Assembly: GCF_001983165.1 (NCBI RefSeq)
Contig: NZ_MNPU01000010.1
Location: forward strand, 62,001-126,000
Source of the DNA: Pseudomonas gessardii
GTDB taxonomy: Bacteria > Pseudomonadota > Gammaproteobacteria > Pseudomonadales > Pseudomonadaceae
Direction: 5' to 3'
Length of the DNA stretch: 64,000 nt
The stretch's first letter is position 1. Each line of letters begins with the position of its first letter. The notes under the pieces are model-generated. The model worked only from the letters and a program-made list of their open reading frames with translations. It searched no databases and had not been told where the DNA came from. Shown in pieces: positions 35,401-42,729 of this stretch. Position numbers and translations under genes: made by a program.

Positions 35401-35970
35401 ACCCAGGTCCAGCTCACGGGCAATGGCGATGAACTCCCGGGCGCCGAGGCTGCGATCGCCGTCGGGGCCGACCACTGTGCTGGCGTCCACCAGGCTATAG
35501 CCGGAGTCCTGGCGAATGGCGGAAGTGAAGCCGAAATTCACACAGGCCGCGTCCCACAACGACAGGCTCTTGATGTGTTCGACGTAGCGCAGATCCTGAT
35601 CGGAGCGCCGGGGCAGCCTGATATGGCTGCCTGGCTGTCGCTCCCAGGGCAAGGGTTGCTCGACCTTCTCCAGGTAGGTGGTCTCGAAGCGATACTGCTC
35701 CGGGTCGCGTCCACCGATCCTGTTACGCAACTGCGCCAGGCCGCCGGCCTTGAAGGTGCGGACAAGCCGTTCCTTTTCGGTTTCAACGGCCGCCAGGGCC
35801 GTGAGGGCCTGGCGTTGCAGGTGCAGGAAACGTTGTTTTTCCTCGGTGCCTAGGCTCTCCAGGGCCTGGAGCACATTGCGCTGGATCAGCGCCAGCGCCT
35901 GTTGCTGGGCCCAGGAGGTACTCGATTGCAGATTGCCGGACAGGCCGTTGAGTAATTGATGAGTCGGCAT
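29485..35970 (-). CDS. Giant toxin-like protein: dermonecrotic domain, LRRs and NEL-type E3 ubiquitin ligase
   Basis: 2161 residues, ATG with AAGG upstream. The N-terminal part (about 140-345) fits the dermonecrotic toxin domain (LGHQLQGKIRAALGENGTL, then LGVLSYFPFRPGGAFRYHSD). A long middle region carries repeated blocks such as LPEWPAATLL, LPGWPDSHVL and LPAWPSNLRI, which look like internal repeats. Leucine-rich repeats follow at about 1670-1830 (LTHLDLNDNDL, LQKLDLNDNP, LDTLRLANTGI, LVELHLQANAI). The last 300 residues match the NEL E3 ligase domain of IpaH/SspH effectors, with a CGD motif placing the likely catalytic cysteine at 1961 (codon 30088-30090). No signal peptide and no secretion genes nearby. 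Likely moves ubiquitin onto host proteins. Confidence 0.82.
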   Translation of the reverse strand: MPTHQLLNGLSGNLQSSTSWAQQQALALIQRNVLQALESLGTEEKQRFLHLQRQALTALAAVETEKERLVRTFKAGGLAQLRNRIGGRDPEQYRFETTYLEKVEQPLPWERQPGSHIRLPRRSDQDLRYVEHIKSLSLWDAACVNFGFTSAIRQDSGYSLVDASTVVGPDGDRSLGAREFIAIARELDLGHQLQGKIRAALGENGTLRRLMGEAALALLHFDVLDAWRNRAQNGLTQVVYDSLRASLDGSGPQLPVDSLSLTGGVTPLIAVPFVPWESAIPVPLLLIRVASLGVLSYFPFRPGGAFRYHSDARSAEADFRQQLLDSHQQGDLGWFSRQLPLVGLSVFKSLLTQEPRPEGMSWLGGLLYDGFHKAFPEQTLNDIRFATDPPSGPAKTILQALTYRQIQRCQADMDTLANTRSETDWQAVKDATAAIASEVLQLLLTPLPGGVTGMNRGMQLAVLGSMTYSVSVGLNEAVKGDASSFAQTLTDVADLAVSGRLISVAGSAHRQRMLEHLRRLGNPRKVTRPDGVDELWKPDARPYAHDQQYLLEGQNPDALCVFTVQGKQYVKLHHEHQTLVAEVTHDQHHQRYVLKNSRSPYKPPIVLDPALQAWTFDLHDARALSDTQLLQRMLPNGSSIIPVLDLERMLRSTATSRIALENVWRGEPAPLNLIEGVRRLQADQMIQQIIEHFDQAGYLPPYGESVVLCLLTQLPEWPAATLLSISDPQHSVIETFGKSVPPMPETTTLTIIRNEDGSYQAEQDRSPPPYRADPLLGLVISLQPDTSQLGLATQADATPTQRIMAVRRAIVDLARRERLALFAALVSYAGYEKSEQLPPPSVRRFLPVKASESPVAVTPFLKKLRDLNSPLSPALLVRLLEQHPLTPRQQQAYLQEGVLPVAFFERLDNHRTALRIDAAIDALYHPRQFNNDADQWGREFASALIRRRLKRHFVITEVLAGAIAKPYRSSGPDDLTVELRHFGEGVYEAYDMRNAGTIAVSPAVDSFYLAIGSVLQPHERQRLGMANATDAMGLRTTLGDYMSHQRGPEGFVRLASGSLAQYEHTLALPQKLQPDALGLFPLEGDHYLPLFGSWYRIVYDNRAFKWRLKHPQKIGVDTPTLEHNGHGAWRLSSENPMGWDDHSLLYRLGGDHYALPKNTAKTILALTDTPPHVLRQIHRSGRPSPPLLADTCKRLRLDQEINRFIEAMYELSTQAPFAHPNLLLLVISSLPGWPDSHVLEVAGRDTPLRYPARHRPDAQVVSATDQDLESSGLLDKLVSDDDLAQALLGELPKTQEQRLFQLITRIVEYTDRERTQILQSLYLRSESDGTAQERRFKAKHPELPNSTVKAILGHATSRELKQLHEKDQLSLRLHEQARLSAHDLRLNRAFEGLFVDACANADSDRITLYLLRSLPAWPSNLRIDIRERDNQGRLLETAGSLVGSSRKTVARTNRGYQAYDQQGARLGQPSIRLLRVILSTLSTAEQVSLEVDTEAGISDLHNQLAELAFARRVEIKGLLDIPHLQPWMQPAMGLDRSFLVYPLWQRIWPFRGPRPPDLVAKTQELYPHFNNDDARRFLQSLNMTDPEKLLELERRQAEYQAMDVELSRWSETLTPADNELNDPLGINRGRRRHIAYQLRSAWRRENATFYIAGLFNVPSLELQLDDEGLPPASFLAGTSGFNHIQYLRISGNAFPDSGPQFLAKFTQLKALRLDCRLAELPSAITEMTSLTHLDLNDNDLRLTAESVQRLAGMVNLQKLDLNDNPDLSLVPDVSRMVHLDTLRLANTGITQWPIGASALPRLVELHLQANAITTIPDEVFTNPWLQTANRNTLLHENPLSAETLASIDAYRLSTGIRLGGQLQTPAHAPAMANDLDTWLTGVAADDVAARRQLWEQLKANETASADDVFRVLRDLKRTHAYRNTASRIRLTERVWTLLIAMGESTQLRNTVCLNTYGSGNCGDSVLLAFTNMELHHRIHQAKLQPRSYLADRTLLELAKSCFYLNQLDHFADQFVLARERAGLEVDPAEVTVYLRSKLAGEFNLPFYPLDLLYTVDDYVTDEVVGDARRTLQRLGRSAALQEAILMTEFWIEYLASSEPEAFFTVKGTITYKVNVLDQEVSDHRSQEYLERRQLLADEETNEHNRLVRQLTEGTQRTLLHV

Positions 35971-36032
35971 GCGCTCTACCTTTCACGATAAGTGGAGGGC
36001 AGATGGAATCACCGCGCATGCCGCCGGGGGGG

Positions 36033-37169
36033 CTAACTATTTAACGGGTGGCCGTCCCGGCGCGGGGTCTGGTTCAAGCGCTTGTTGAACTCCAGCCACG
36101 CTGCCAACCCGGCCATCAGTACCAGCCCCAGCAGGGCACTGAAAATCTGCATCGGCCAGGCGTCGTTGACCTGGGCGTTGAGCATGTCCGCCAGTGGCGC
36201 GAGCAACACCCCCAGGCAGAACACTTCCAGGGAATAGCGGCCCATGCGACAGCTTTGTTGCGCCAGCCAGTTGTGCGTCCAGCCACGGCCGGGCAGCAGC
36301 TTGGCGGTGACATAGGCCAGGGCCAGGAAGTGCAGTAAACGTACGGGGGACAGGTCGGTCTTGCTGATGGGGTACAGCAGCTCGCTCAACACGGCGGGCA
36401 TCACGGCATCATGGATCTGGGGCCAACGCCAGGACAGGGTGATCACCCCAGCCAGCAGTGTGTAGGTCGCCGCGGCCAGAAACACGGGCTGCTGGTGCAA
36501 GGCCCGGGTTTGCGGCGCCCGTGGCTGGCCGGCGTGGATCGCCGCCGCGCCGCCGAGTACGAACAGAAACTGCCAGGTCACCGGGTTGAAGTACCACACC
36601 CCATCGGCAATTGCCGCCAGGTTCCAGCCCAGCCTTGGCGCCAGCAGGTACACCACCAACGACACCGCCACCACCGCCAGGGGCTTGCGCACCAGCACCG
36701 GCAGCACCAGCGGCAAGCCGAGCAAGAGCACGATATACAACGGCAACGGGTCCATCAGGTTGGGCTTGAAGCGCAGCAGCAACTCATCGGTCAGGGCTTG
36801 TTGCGGGTTGGTGATGAAATGCGTCAGGCCCATTTCCTGGACCAGGTCGCGGGTTTCCACCTTGCTGTTGGCGAAGAACACGATGCCCATCAGCATCGCC
36901 AGCAAGAAGATATGCACCACATACAACACCCAGGCGCGGCGCAGGATTTTCAGGCAGGCCATCCAGTAGCCTTCGCGCTGCAACACCTTGCTGTAGGCCA
37001 GTACCGAGGCGTAGCCGGCGAGGAACACGAAGACCTCGGCGGCATCGCTGAAACCGAAGTTACGCAGGGTGATCTGGCCGAGAGGGTTGTGGGGCACGTG
37101 ATCCCAGAAAATGAAGATCAACGCCAGGCCCCGAAAAAAATCGATGCGTGGGTCGCGTCCGTTAAGCAT
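36033..37169 (-). CDS. OpgC-domain membrane acyltransferase
   Basis: 378 residues from the ATG at 37169. The frame continues 45 residues further, but that stretch is unlike any membrane protein and has no ribosome site. About ten hydrophobic helices run through it. The N-terminus has the OpgC signature RDPRIDFFRGLALIFIFWDH followed by FGFSDAAEVFVFLAGYASVL. OpgC in E. coli adds succinyl groups to osmoregulated periplasmic glucans; here the glucan-synthesis genes are not adjacent. It is divergent from the gtr set with 260 bases between. Inner membrane location is clear; the acceptor molecule is inferred. Confidence 0.85.
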   Translation of the reverse strand: MLNGRDPRIDFFRGLALIFIFWDHVPHNPLGQITLRNFGFSDAAEVFVFLAGYASVLAYSKVLQREGYWMACLKILRRAWVLYVVHIFLLAMLMGIVFFANSKVETRDLVQEMGLTHFITNPQQALTDELLLRFKPNLMDPLPLYIVLLLGLPLVLPVLVRKPLAVVAVSLVVYLLAPRLGWNLAAIADGVWYFNPVTWQFLFVLGGAAAIHAGQPRAPQTRALHQQPVFLAAATYTLLAGVITLSWRWPQIHDAVMPAVLSELLYPISKTDLSPVRLLHFLALAYVTAKLLPGRGWTHNWLAQQSCRMGRYSLEVFCLGVLLAPLADMLNAQVNDAWPMQIFSALLGLVLMAGLAAWLEFNKRLNQTPRRDGHPLNS

Positions 37170-37430
37170 GGCTGCGGGCTCTTGAACAATTGAGTGAAAT
37201 AGTGACCCGTGGGGCTTGGCAGTGGTCGAGCCGCACGTCGGGCGGGCGCAGGTTGGCGGTATTTGTAAGCAATTGCAAAGGTTGGGTATTACTGAATGTC
37301 TCAATTGTGGGATGGGCTGCTGCCGTTCGTCGTATAACCGCCTCTACCTGTTATTTCTGACAGTAGACGCGGTGTTTTGCGCATGGCTTGCTTGCCCATC
37401 GGCTAATGGATAATGAGGCGTGACGGTGGC

Positions 37431-37805
37431 ATGAGCAGGCTATGGACGGGGTTCTCCAGCTACACAGTGATCGGCATCGCCAACACCGTGATCCACTGGC
37501 AGGTCTTTTTCGTGCTCAGGGCCGCCTTGGATCTCAGCCAGGCGCTCAGCAACCTTCTGGCTTTTTGCGTAGCCGCGACCTTCTCGTTTTTTGTGAATGC
37601 CACGTTCACCTTTGGCGTAGCGGCTTCGGTTGGCCGTTACCTGGTGTTCATGCTGTGCCTGGGCAGCCTGAGCCTGGCGGTGGGCTGGATGGGGGACTCT
37701 TGGCGTTTGCCCGGGCTCGTCACGGTGGTGGTGTTTTCCCTTAGCAGCCTGGTGTGTGGCTTCTTGCTGGCCAAGTACCTGGTGTTTCGCAGGCCTGAAC
37801 CATGA
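37431..37805 (+). CDS. gtrA: GtrA-family flippase
   Basis: 124 residues from the ATG at 37431 (one at 37413 is also possible; neither has a strong ribosome site). Four hydrophobic helices fill the protein, with the GtrA landmarks [38 protein letters not shown] and [13 protein letters not shown] at the end. In phage-type serotype conversion systems GtrA flips the polyprenyl-linked glucose made by GtrB to the periplasmic face. Its stop overlaps the gtrB start (ATGA at 37802-37805), which fixes the operon order gtrA-gtrB-gtrC. Confidence 0.9.
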   Translation: MSRLWTGFSSYTVIGIANTVIHWQVFFVLRAALDLSQALSNLLAFCVAATFSFFVNATFTFGVAASVGRYLVFMLCLGSLSLAVGWMGDSWRLPGLVTVVVFSLSSLVCGFLLAKYLVFRRPEP

Positions 37806-38737
37806 GGCTCTCGCTGATCGTGCCGTTGTTCAATGAAGAGCAGGCGATCGAGACGTTTTACCGCGCCGTACACAGCGAGCCGTCGCTGCAGGCGTATGAC
37901 GTCGAGATCGTCTTTATCAACGATGGCAGCACGGACCGCACGCAGGCTATCGCCAGGGAGATTGCCCTGCTCGATCACAACGTGGTGCTGATCAACTTCT
38001 CCCGCAACTTCGGCAAGGAGGCGGCGCTGTTCGCCGGCCTGGAATACGCCAGCGGCGAGGCGGTGGTGCCGATGGATGTCGACCTGCAAGACCCGGTGCC
38101 AGTGGTTGCCCGCTTGATTGATGAGTGGCACAAGGGCGCCGATGTGGTCCTGGCCAAGCGCCGCGACCGTTCCAGCGACAGCTACCTCAAACGCCACAGC
38201 GCCTCGCTGTTCTACCACCTGCTCAATCGCATCGCCTACACCCATATCGAAGAAAACGTCGGCGACTTCCGCCTGATGGACCGCAAGGTGGTGGACGTGA
38301 TCAAGGCGTTGCCGGAGCAGCAACTGTTTATGAAAGGCGTGCTGTCGTGGGCGGGGTTCACGGTGGCCATCGTCGAATATGACCGGGTATCGCGGGTGCT
38401 CGGCCAGAGCAAGTTCAACGCCTGGAAACTATGGAACCTGGCGCTGGAGGGCATTACGTCGTTCAGTACCTTGCCGCTGCGGCTATGGAGTTATATCGGT
38501 GCTTGCATTTCGTTACTGGCGCTGGGGTATGCGGGGTATTTGATCATCGACAAGTTGCTGTTTGGCAATGATGTGCCGGGCTATCCGTCGTTGATGACGG
38601 CGATTCTGTTTTTGGGCGGCGTGCAACTGATCGGGATCGGTATTTTGGGGGAGTATGTGGGGCGGATTTATATGGAGGCCAAGCATAGGCCCAGGTATGT
38701 GGTGAAAGATGTTGTCAGGAACATGGCTCGGAGGTAA
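37802..38737 (+). CDS. gtrB: Bactoprenol glucosyltransferase GtrB
   Basis: 311 residues. The N-terminal GT2 domain has [42 protein letters not shown] and MDVDLQDP with the DxD metal site. [17 protein letters not shown] and [20 protein letters not shown] follow. Two C-terminal helices (about 232-256 and 264-288) anchor it to the membrane. The family (GtrB/DPMS-like) transfers glucose from UDP-glucose to undecaprenyl phosphate. It shares the overlap with gtrA and lies 5 bases before gtrC. Normal GC content here contrasts with the AT-rich next gene. Confidence 0.92.
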   Translation: MRLSLIVPLFNEEQAIETFYRAVHSEPSLQAYDVEIVFINDGSTDRTQAIAREIALLDHNVVLINFSRNFGKEAALFAGLEYASGEAVVPMDVDLQDPVPVVARLIDEWHKGADVVLAKRRDRSSDSYLKRHSASLFYHLLNRIAYTHIEENVGDFRLMDRKVVDVIKALPEQQLFMKGVLSWAGFTVAIVEYDRVSRVLGQSKFNAWKLWNLALEGITSFSTLPLRLWSYIGACISLLALGYAGYLIIDKLLFGNDVPGYPSLMTAILFLGGVQLIGIGILGEYVGRIYMEAKHRPRYVVKDVVRNMARR

Positions 38738-38742
38738 GTGTG

Positions 38743-40254
38743 ATGTGGAATCAAAGGGAATTGAGTCGAAAAGAGATAGTAATGGTTTTTGTGGTGCTTT
38801 CCTTTGTTTATATATACCCCATTGTTCATGCGGATTATGCCTATGTCGATGATAATTGGCGAGCATTGCATCAGGCGCAAGATGCGTGGAGAAATCAAGG
38901 CAGAGTCTTGCTTGAGGTGTTGCATAGATTTTTAACGTTTACCGGCGGTACAACCAATATATTTCCTTTGCCGTTGCTGATATCAGTGTTTGCGCTTGCA
39001 TTGGCAATGACGCGGTTGACCCTGTGGTATTTTACTCGGCCTTGTGTTTTAAGCTGCTTGGTAGTATTGCCAGTTTTATGTAACCCTTTTTTTTTGGGTA
39101 ATCTGACTTATCAATTTGATGGTCCAGGCATGGTGTTGGCGGTGGTTGCGATTATCTATGCAATTACTTGTAGTATTGAACATGCTGTGTATCGGGGGCT
39201 TGCATCAGCATTGTTGATAGCCGTTTCATTGAGTTTGTATCAGCCTACCCTGACGCTGTTTGTTGGCTTGAGTATTGTTGAGTACGTCTGTGGGGTGAAA
39301 AATAGGATATCTACCCGTGAGGCGTTGTCATTAACCCTTCAAAGGGTTGCACAACTGATCGGAGGGAGCCTGATCTATGCTCTCACGGCTTACCAGATGG
39401 CCGTGGATGGGCGAGGAGAATTGAGTGTTTCTGATACCCGATGGTTTGAGGTAGCGACTAAAAAACTGTCCTTCGCTCTGGAACAGGTTTATTTGCTGAT
39501 TAACTCAGGGGCAGTTTTTTTTACTGTTCTCTTACTGGTAGTGGCAACGTTTGCTTTTATTTTTTTTATGAAAAATATCTTTGATATGAAAGGTGGGGTA
39601 ATCAGTAAGTTTATAGCGTTGATTCTGTATTTTCTTGGTCTTCCGATATTGCTGTTGAGTATCCCCGGTATCATGCTGTTTCTTGTCGAGCCGAATCTGG
39701 ATGCAAGAAGTTATGTTGGATTTTCTGCTGTTTTGGTTTTTGTCTTATATTTGAATTATGAAATGTTAGGGCGAATTTTGCTGGTCGCTCGATGGGTGTT
39801 GGTAATTCCGGTGTTGTTCATGTTTGCCTTTTGCTATGCCTACGGTCAGGTGATTATCGCCAAGAAAGAACTTGAAATGGCGATGGCTCAATACATTGCA
39901 AAAGACATTGTCTCGGAAAAAGAATTGAAAATGATGCCTGTGTTTTATTTTGTAGGCCCGCAGACGGGAGGTAACTGGCTACCTCGGGGGCACGATGCTA
40001 TGAACTATATGCCAGCGTTGAGGTATATTTTAAGCACTGCCAATGTGTTACTGCATCCTCATTTTTTTCCTCGGTTGGGAATTAATAATGTCGTTGGCGG
40101 TAAGCGTGAGATTTTCAATAAGTTGGTTGTTTTAGATCGCGTGGGTTCGCCTGTGGTGGACAGTAAGTTCTATTCGATTTATGTGACACCCGAAGGTGGA
40201 TACATTGTCATGAAAGAAATACGCGACTCCGAAAACTACAATGACATCCCCTAG
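38743..40254 (+). CDS. GtrC-like O-antigen glucosyltransferase (Glucos_trans_II family)
   Basis: 503 residues from the ATG at 38743 (GGAGG 8 bases upstream). About ten transmembrane helices are present. The periplasmic loop after helix 1 has the conserved acidic patch DYAYVDDNWR with GRVLLEVLHRFL, as in GtrII-type serotype-converting transferases. These enzymes move glucose from the lipid carrier onto O-antigen in the periplasm; which sugar position is modified is specific to each gtrC. The gene is markedly more AT-rich than everything around it and uses AT-ending codons, a sign of horizontal exchange. A clear terminator follows directly. Confidence 0.85.
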   Translation: MWNQRELSRKEIVMVFVVLSFVYIYPIVHADYAYVDDNWRALHQAQDAWRNQGRVLLEVLHRFLTFTGGTTNIFPLPLLISVFALALAMTRLTLWYFTRPCVLSCLVVLPVLCNPFFLGNLTYQFDGPGMVLAVVAIIYAITCSIEHAVYRGLASALLIAVSLSLYQPTLTLFVGLSIVEYVCGVKNRISTREALSLTLQRVAQLIGGSLIYALTAYQMAVDGRGELSVSDTRWFEVATKKLSFALEQVYLLINSGAVFFTVLLLVVATFAFIFFMKNIFDMKGGVISKFIALILYFLGLPILLLSIPGIMLFLVEPNLDARSYVGFSAVLVFVLYLNYEMLGRILLVARWVLVIPVLFMFAFCYAYGQVIIAKKELEMAMAQYIAKDIVSEKELKMMPVFYFVGPQTGGNWLPRGHDAMNYMPALRYILSTANVLLHPHFFPRLGINNVVGGKREIFNKLVVLDRVGSPVVDSKFYSIYVTPEGGYIVMKEIRDSENYNDIP

Positions 40255-40255
40255 A

Positions 40256-40285
40256 CCCGCTGCCGAATCAATAATCGGCAGCGGG
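40256..40285. terminator. Terminator hairpin after the gtr set
   Basis: Perfect 11-base arms CCCGCTGCCGA and TCGGCAGCGGG with an 8-base loop, followed on the plus strand by GGATTGTTTAAAAC. It lies between convergent genes. Confidence 0.75.
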
Positions 40286-40292
40286 GGATTGT

Positions 40293-40577
40293 TTAAAACC
40301 CATCCATCAACAGCACCCGACACGCCTTGGCCTGATGCGCGTTTATCTGCGGCACCAGCCGGGTGAAGTGCTCGGTCTGGCAGTGTGCATCCAGCGCTGC
40401 CTGGTCGGGCCACTGCTCGATAAAGATAAAGTGCCCCGGGTCTTTCTGGTCGACAAACAGATCGTAGGCAATGCACAGCGGTTCCTGGCGGGTTTTTTCC
40501 ACCAGCTCGGCGTACCAGGGGCGCACGGTGTCCAGGTGTTCGGGTTGGATAAAGTCTTCAGCGATTACCTTCAACAT
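40293..40577 (-). CDS. Antibiotic biosynthesis monooxygenase-fold protein (putative quinol monooxygenase)
   Basis: 94 residues from the ATG at 40577 (AAGGA upstream). The whole protein is one ABM ferredoxin-like domain: LKVIAEDFIQPEHLDTVRPW, EPLCIAYDLFVDQKDPGHFI and FIEQWPDQAALDAHCQTEHF, the pattern of YgiN-like proteins. These small dimers act on quinols or on reactive aldehydes without a bound cofactor. The substrate is unknown here. It lies 13 bases after the glutamate-synthase-like gene on the same strand, so the two are probably co-transcribed. Confidence 0.85.
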   Translation of the reverse strand: MLKVIAEDFIQPEHLDTVRPWYAELVEKTRQEPLCIAYDLFVDQKDPGHFIFIEQWPDQAALDAHCQTEHFTRLVPQINAHQAKACRVLLMDGF

Positions 40578-40590
40578 CACAGCGATCCTT

Positions 40591-42210
40591 TTAGGCGGCG
40601 TCTACTTCATGGGGCTCGAAACTGTCGGCCCGGGCCATCTGCCACATGCGCGAATAGAACTCGCCGTTCACTTCGCCGGTCAACAATTCCCCAGGCTTTA
40701 AGAACACATGCAACTGCGAGAACAGCTTGATCTCGGTGGCCGACATGCGCCGCACCAGGTGTTTGGCCGACAGTTGCGATGGATGATCCAGGCCGGCCGC
40801 CGCGAGCATTTCCGCCAGGGCCTTGAGGGTGTTGCGGTGGAAGTTGAACACGCGCTGGGCTTTGTCCGGCACCACCAGCGCGCGTTGGCGCAAGGGGTCC
40901 TGGGTGGCCACGCCGGTCGGGCATTTGTTGGTGTGGCAGCTTTGCGACTGGATGCAGCCGATGGCGAACATAAAGCCCCGGGCCGAGTTGGCCCAGTCGG
41001 CGCCGATGGCCAGCACGCTGGCGATATCGAAGGCGCTGACGATCTTGCCGCTGGCGCCGAGCTTGATCTTGTCGCGCAGGTTCAGGCCCACCAGGGTGTT
41101 GTGCACAAACAGCAGGCCTTCGCGCAGGGGCACGCCGATATGGTCGGTGAACTCCACGGGCGCAGCGCCGGTGCCACCTTCCTTGCCGTCGACCACAATA
41201 AAGTCCGGCAGGATCCCGGTTTCCAGCATGGCCTTGGCAATGCCCATGAACTCCCACGGATGGCCCAGGCAGAACTTGAAGCCCACCGGTTTGCCACCGG
41301 ACAGTTCACGCAGCTGCGCGATGAATTGCATCAGTTCAATCGGCGTGGAAAACGCGCTGTGGCGTGACGGCGAGATGCAATCTTCGCCCATCAGAATGCC
41401 GCGGGTCTCGGCGATTTCCTGGGTCACCTTGTGCTTGGGCAGGATCCCGCCGTGGCCGGGCTTGGCGCCCTGGCTCATCTTGATTTCAATCATCCGTACT
41501 TGCGGATTTTGCGCCTGCACCGCAAAGCGTTGCGGGTCGAAACGGCCGTCGCGGGTGCGGCAGCCGAAGTAGCCGCTGCCCAGCTCCCAGGTCAGGTCGC
41601 CGCCGTGTTCCCGGTGGTAGGCGCTGATGCTGCCTTCGCCGGTGTCGTGGGCGAAGTTGCCGAGCTTGGCGCCCTGGTTGAGGGCGCGGATGGCATTGGC
41701 GCTCAACGAGCCGAAACTCATGGCCGAGATATTGAACACCGACGCCGAATACGGCTGGGTGCACTGCGGGCCGCCGACCATCACGCGAAAGGCGCTGGGG
41801 TCGCTCAACGGGGCCGGGCGCATGGAGTGGCCGATAAACTCGAAGCCGGACTGGTACACGTCGATCAGGGTGCCGAAGGGTTTGTCGGCGCTTTCATTCT
41901 TGGCCCGCGAATACACCAGCGAGCGCTGGGCCCGGGAGAAGGGCAGGGCGTCGCTGTCGGACTCCAGCAGGTACTGGCGGATTTCCGGGCGGATGCCTTC
42001 CACCAGGTAGCGGATATTGCCCAGGATCGGGTAGTTGCGGCGCACCGCGTGGGGGCTTTGCAGCAGGTCGAACACGCCGATCAGGCTGAGCACGCCGGTC
42101 ACCAGGGTTATCGGCCAGAGCCATTCGTGTTGGATAAAGGGGAGGCTGGCGAGGGTGAAAATGACACACACGGCAAAGAATGCATAACGGCTAAGCAACG
42201 ACAGGCTCAT
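40591..42210 (-). CDS. FMN-binding glutamate synthase family protein
   Basis: 539 residues with AAGGA before the ATG. Two N-terminal hydrophobic helices (about 8-50) suggest a membrane anchor. The rest is the FMN/Fe-S domain of the GltB large subunit: [66 protein letters not shown], and the cysteine cluster [20 protein letters not shown] that binds a 3Fe-4S centre. There is no amidotransferase domain, so it cannot use glutamine alone as GltB does. The real reaction of this stand-alone family is not established. It is linked to the small ABM protein downstream. Confidence 0.86.
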   Translation of the reverse strand: MSLSLLSRYAFFAVCVIFTLASLPFIQHEWLWPITLVTGVLSLIGVFDLLQSPHAVRRNYPILGNIRYLVEGIRPEIRQYLLESDSDALPFSRAQRSLVYSRAKNESADKPFGTLIDVYQSGFEFIGHSMRPAPLSDPSAFRVMVGGPQCTQPYSASVFNISAMSFGSLSANAIRALNQGAKLGNFAHDTGEGSISAYHREHGGDLTWELGSGYFGCRTRDGRFDPQRFAVQAQNPQVRMIEIKMSQGAKPGHGGILPKHKVTQEIAETRGILMGEDCISPSRHSAFSTPIELMQFIAQLRELSGGKPVGFKFCLGHPWEFMGIAKAMLETGILPDFIVVDGKEGGTGAAPVEFTDHIGVPLREGLLFVHNTLVGLNLRDKIKLGASGKIVSAFDIASVLAIGADWANSARGFMFAIGCIQSQSCHTNKCPTGVATQDPLRQRALVVPDKAQRVFNFHRNTLKALAEMLAAAGLDHPSQLSAKHLVRRMSATEIKLFSQLHVFLKPGELLTGEVNGEFYSRMWQMARADSFEPHEVDAA

Positions 42211-42397
42211 ACGGTTTCCTTGGGTTCGGACTCTCTATGACCTGTAGGAGCCGGCTCCTACAAGGTTCTATTTCTTTAGGGTGTTCACGGTTCACACTGA
42301 GCCCAAGCTTACGGGCGAGTTCCTTGCCGGGGCAACCGCATAGAGCCCAAGCCCCGACGGGTATTGCAATACGTTCTCGTTTAGGTGCATTATTTGC

Positions 42398-42410
42398 GTT
42401 ACTGTATAAC
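42398..42410. promoter_or_regulatory. Zur box upstream of rpmE2
   Basis: GTTACTGTATAAC, an imperfect palindrome extended by flanking CG pairs (CG on each side), 33 bases before the rpmE2 start. It matches the Zur core GTTATAnTATAAC at 11 of 13 positions. Confidence 0.78.
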
Positions 42411-42443
42411 GTATTGATTCTGCCAAAACGCCCCGGAGGCCCC

Positions 42444-42716
42444 ATGAAAGCTGGTATCCATCCCGACTACCGCACCGTGCTGTTCCACGATACTGCCGCC
42501 GATGTGTTTTTCCTGATCGGCTCCACTGTCGACACAGACCGCACCCACCGACACAGCGATGGCAACACTTACCCCTACATGGCCCTGGACGTGTCCAGCG
42601 CTTCCCACCCGATCTACACCGGCCAGCAGCGCAAGACCCAGGTCGAAGGGCGGATTGCCGGGTTCAACAAACGGTTTGCCTCGTTTGGTTCCAGTCCCAA
42701 GCCCGCTCAAGCCTGA
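42444..42716 (+). CDS. rpmE2: Type B ribosomal protein L31 (zinc-independent)
   Basis: 90 residues, GGAGG 4 bases before the ATG. The start [20 protein letters not shown], then [20 protein letters not shown] and [17 protein letters not shown], define the L31 type B (YkgM) family. It lacks the zinc-binding cysteines of normal L31. It replaces the zinc-containing L31 in ribosomes when zinc is scarce, freeing zinc. The Zur box directly upstream fits this role and links it to the ZnuD-like receptor at 8296. It converges on the kinase gene with only 13 bases between. Confidence 0.95.
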   Translation: MKAGIHPDYRTVLFHDTAADVFFLIGSTVDTDRTHRHSDGNTYPYMALDVSSASHPIYTGQQRKTQVEGRIAGFNKRFASFGSSPKPAQA

Positions 42717-42729
42717 ACCGCCAGGGCTG

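Noticed and set aside
29485..37169. Type III or type VI secretion genes around the NEL protein
   Set aside because: No secretion component, chaperone or VgrG/PAAR-like gene is seen within the window near either toxin-domain gene.
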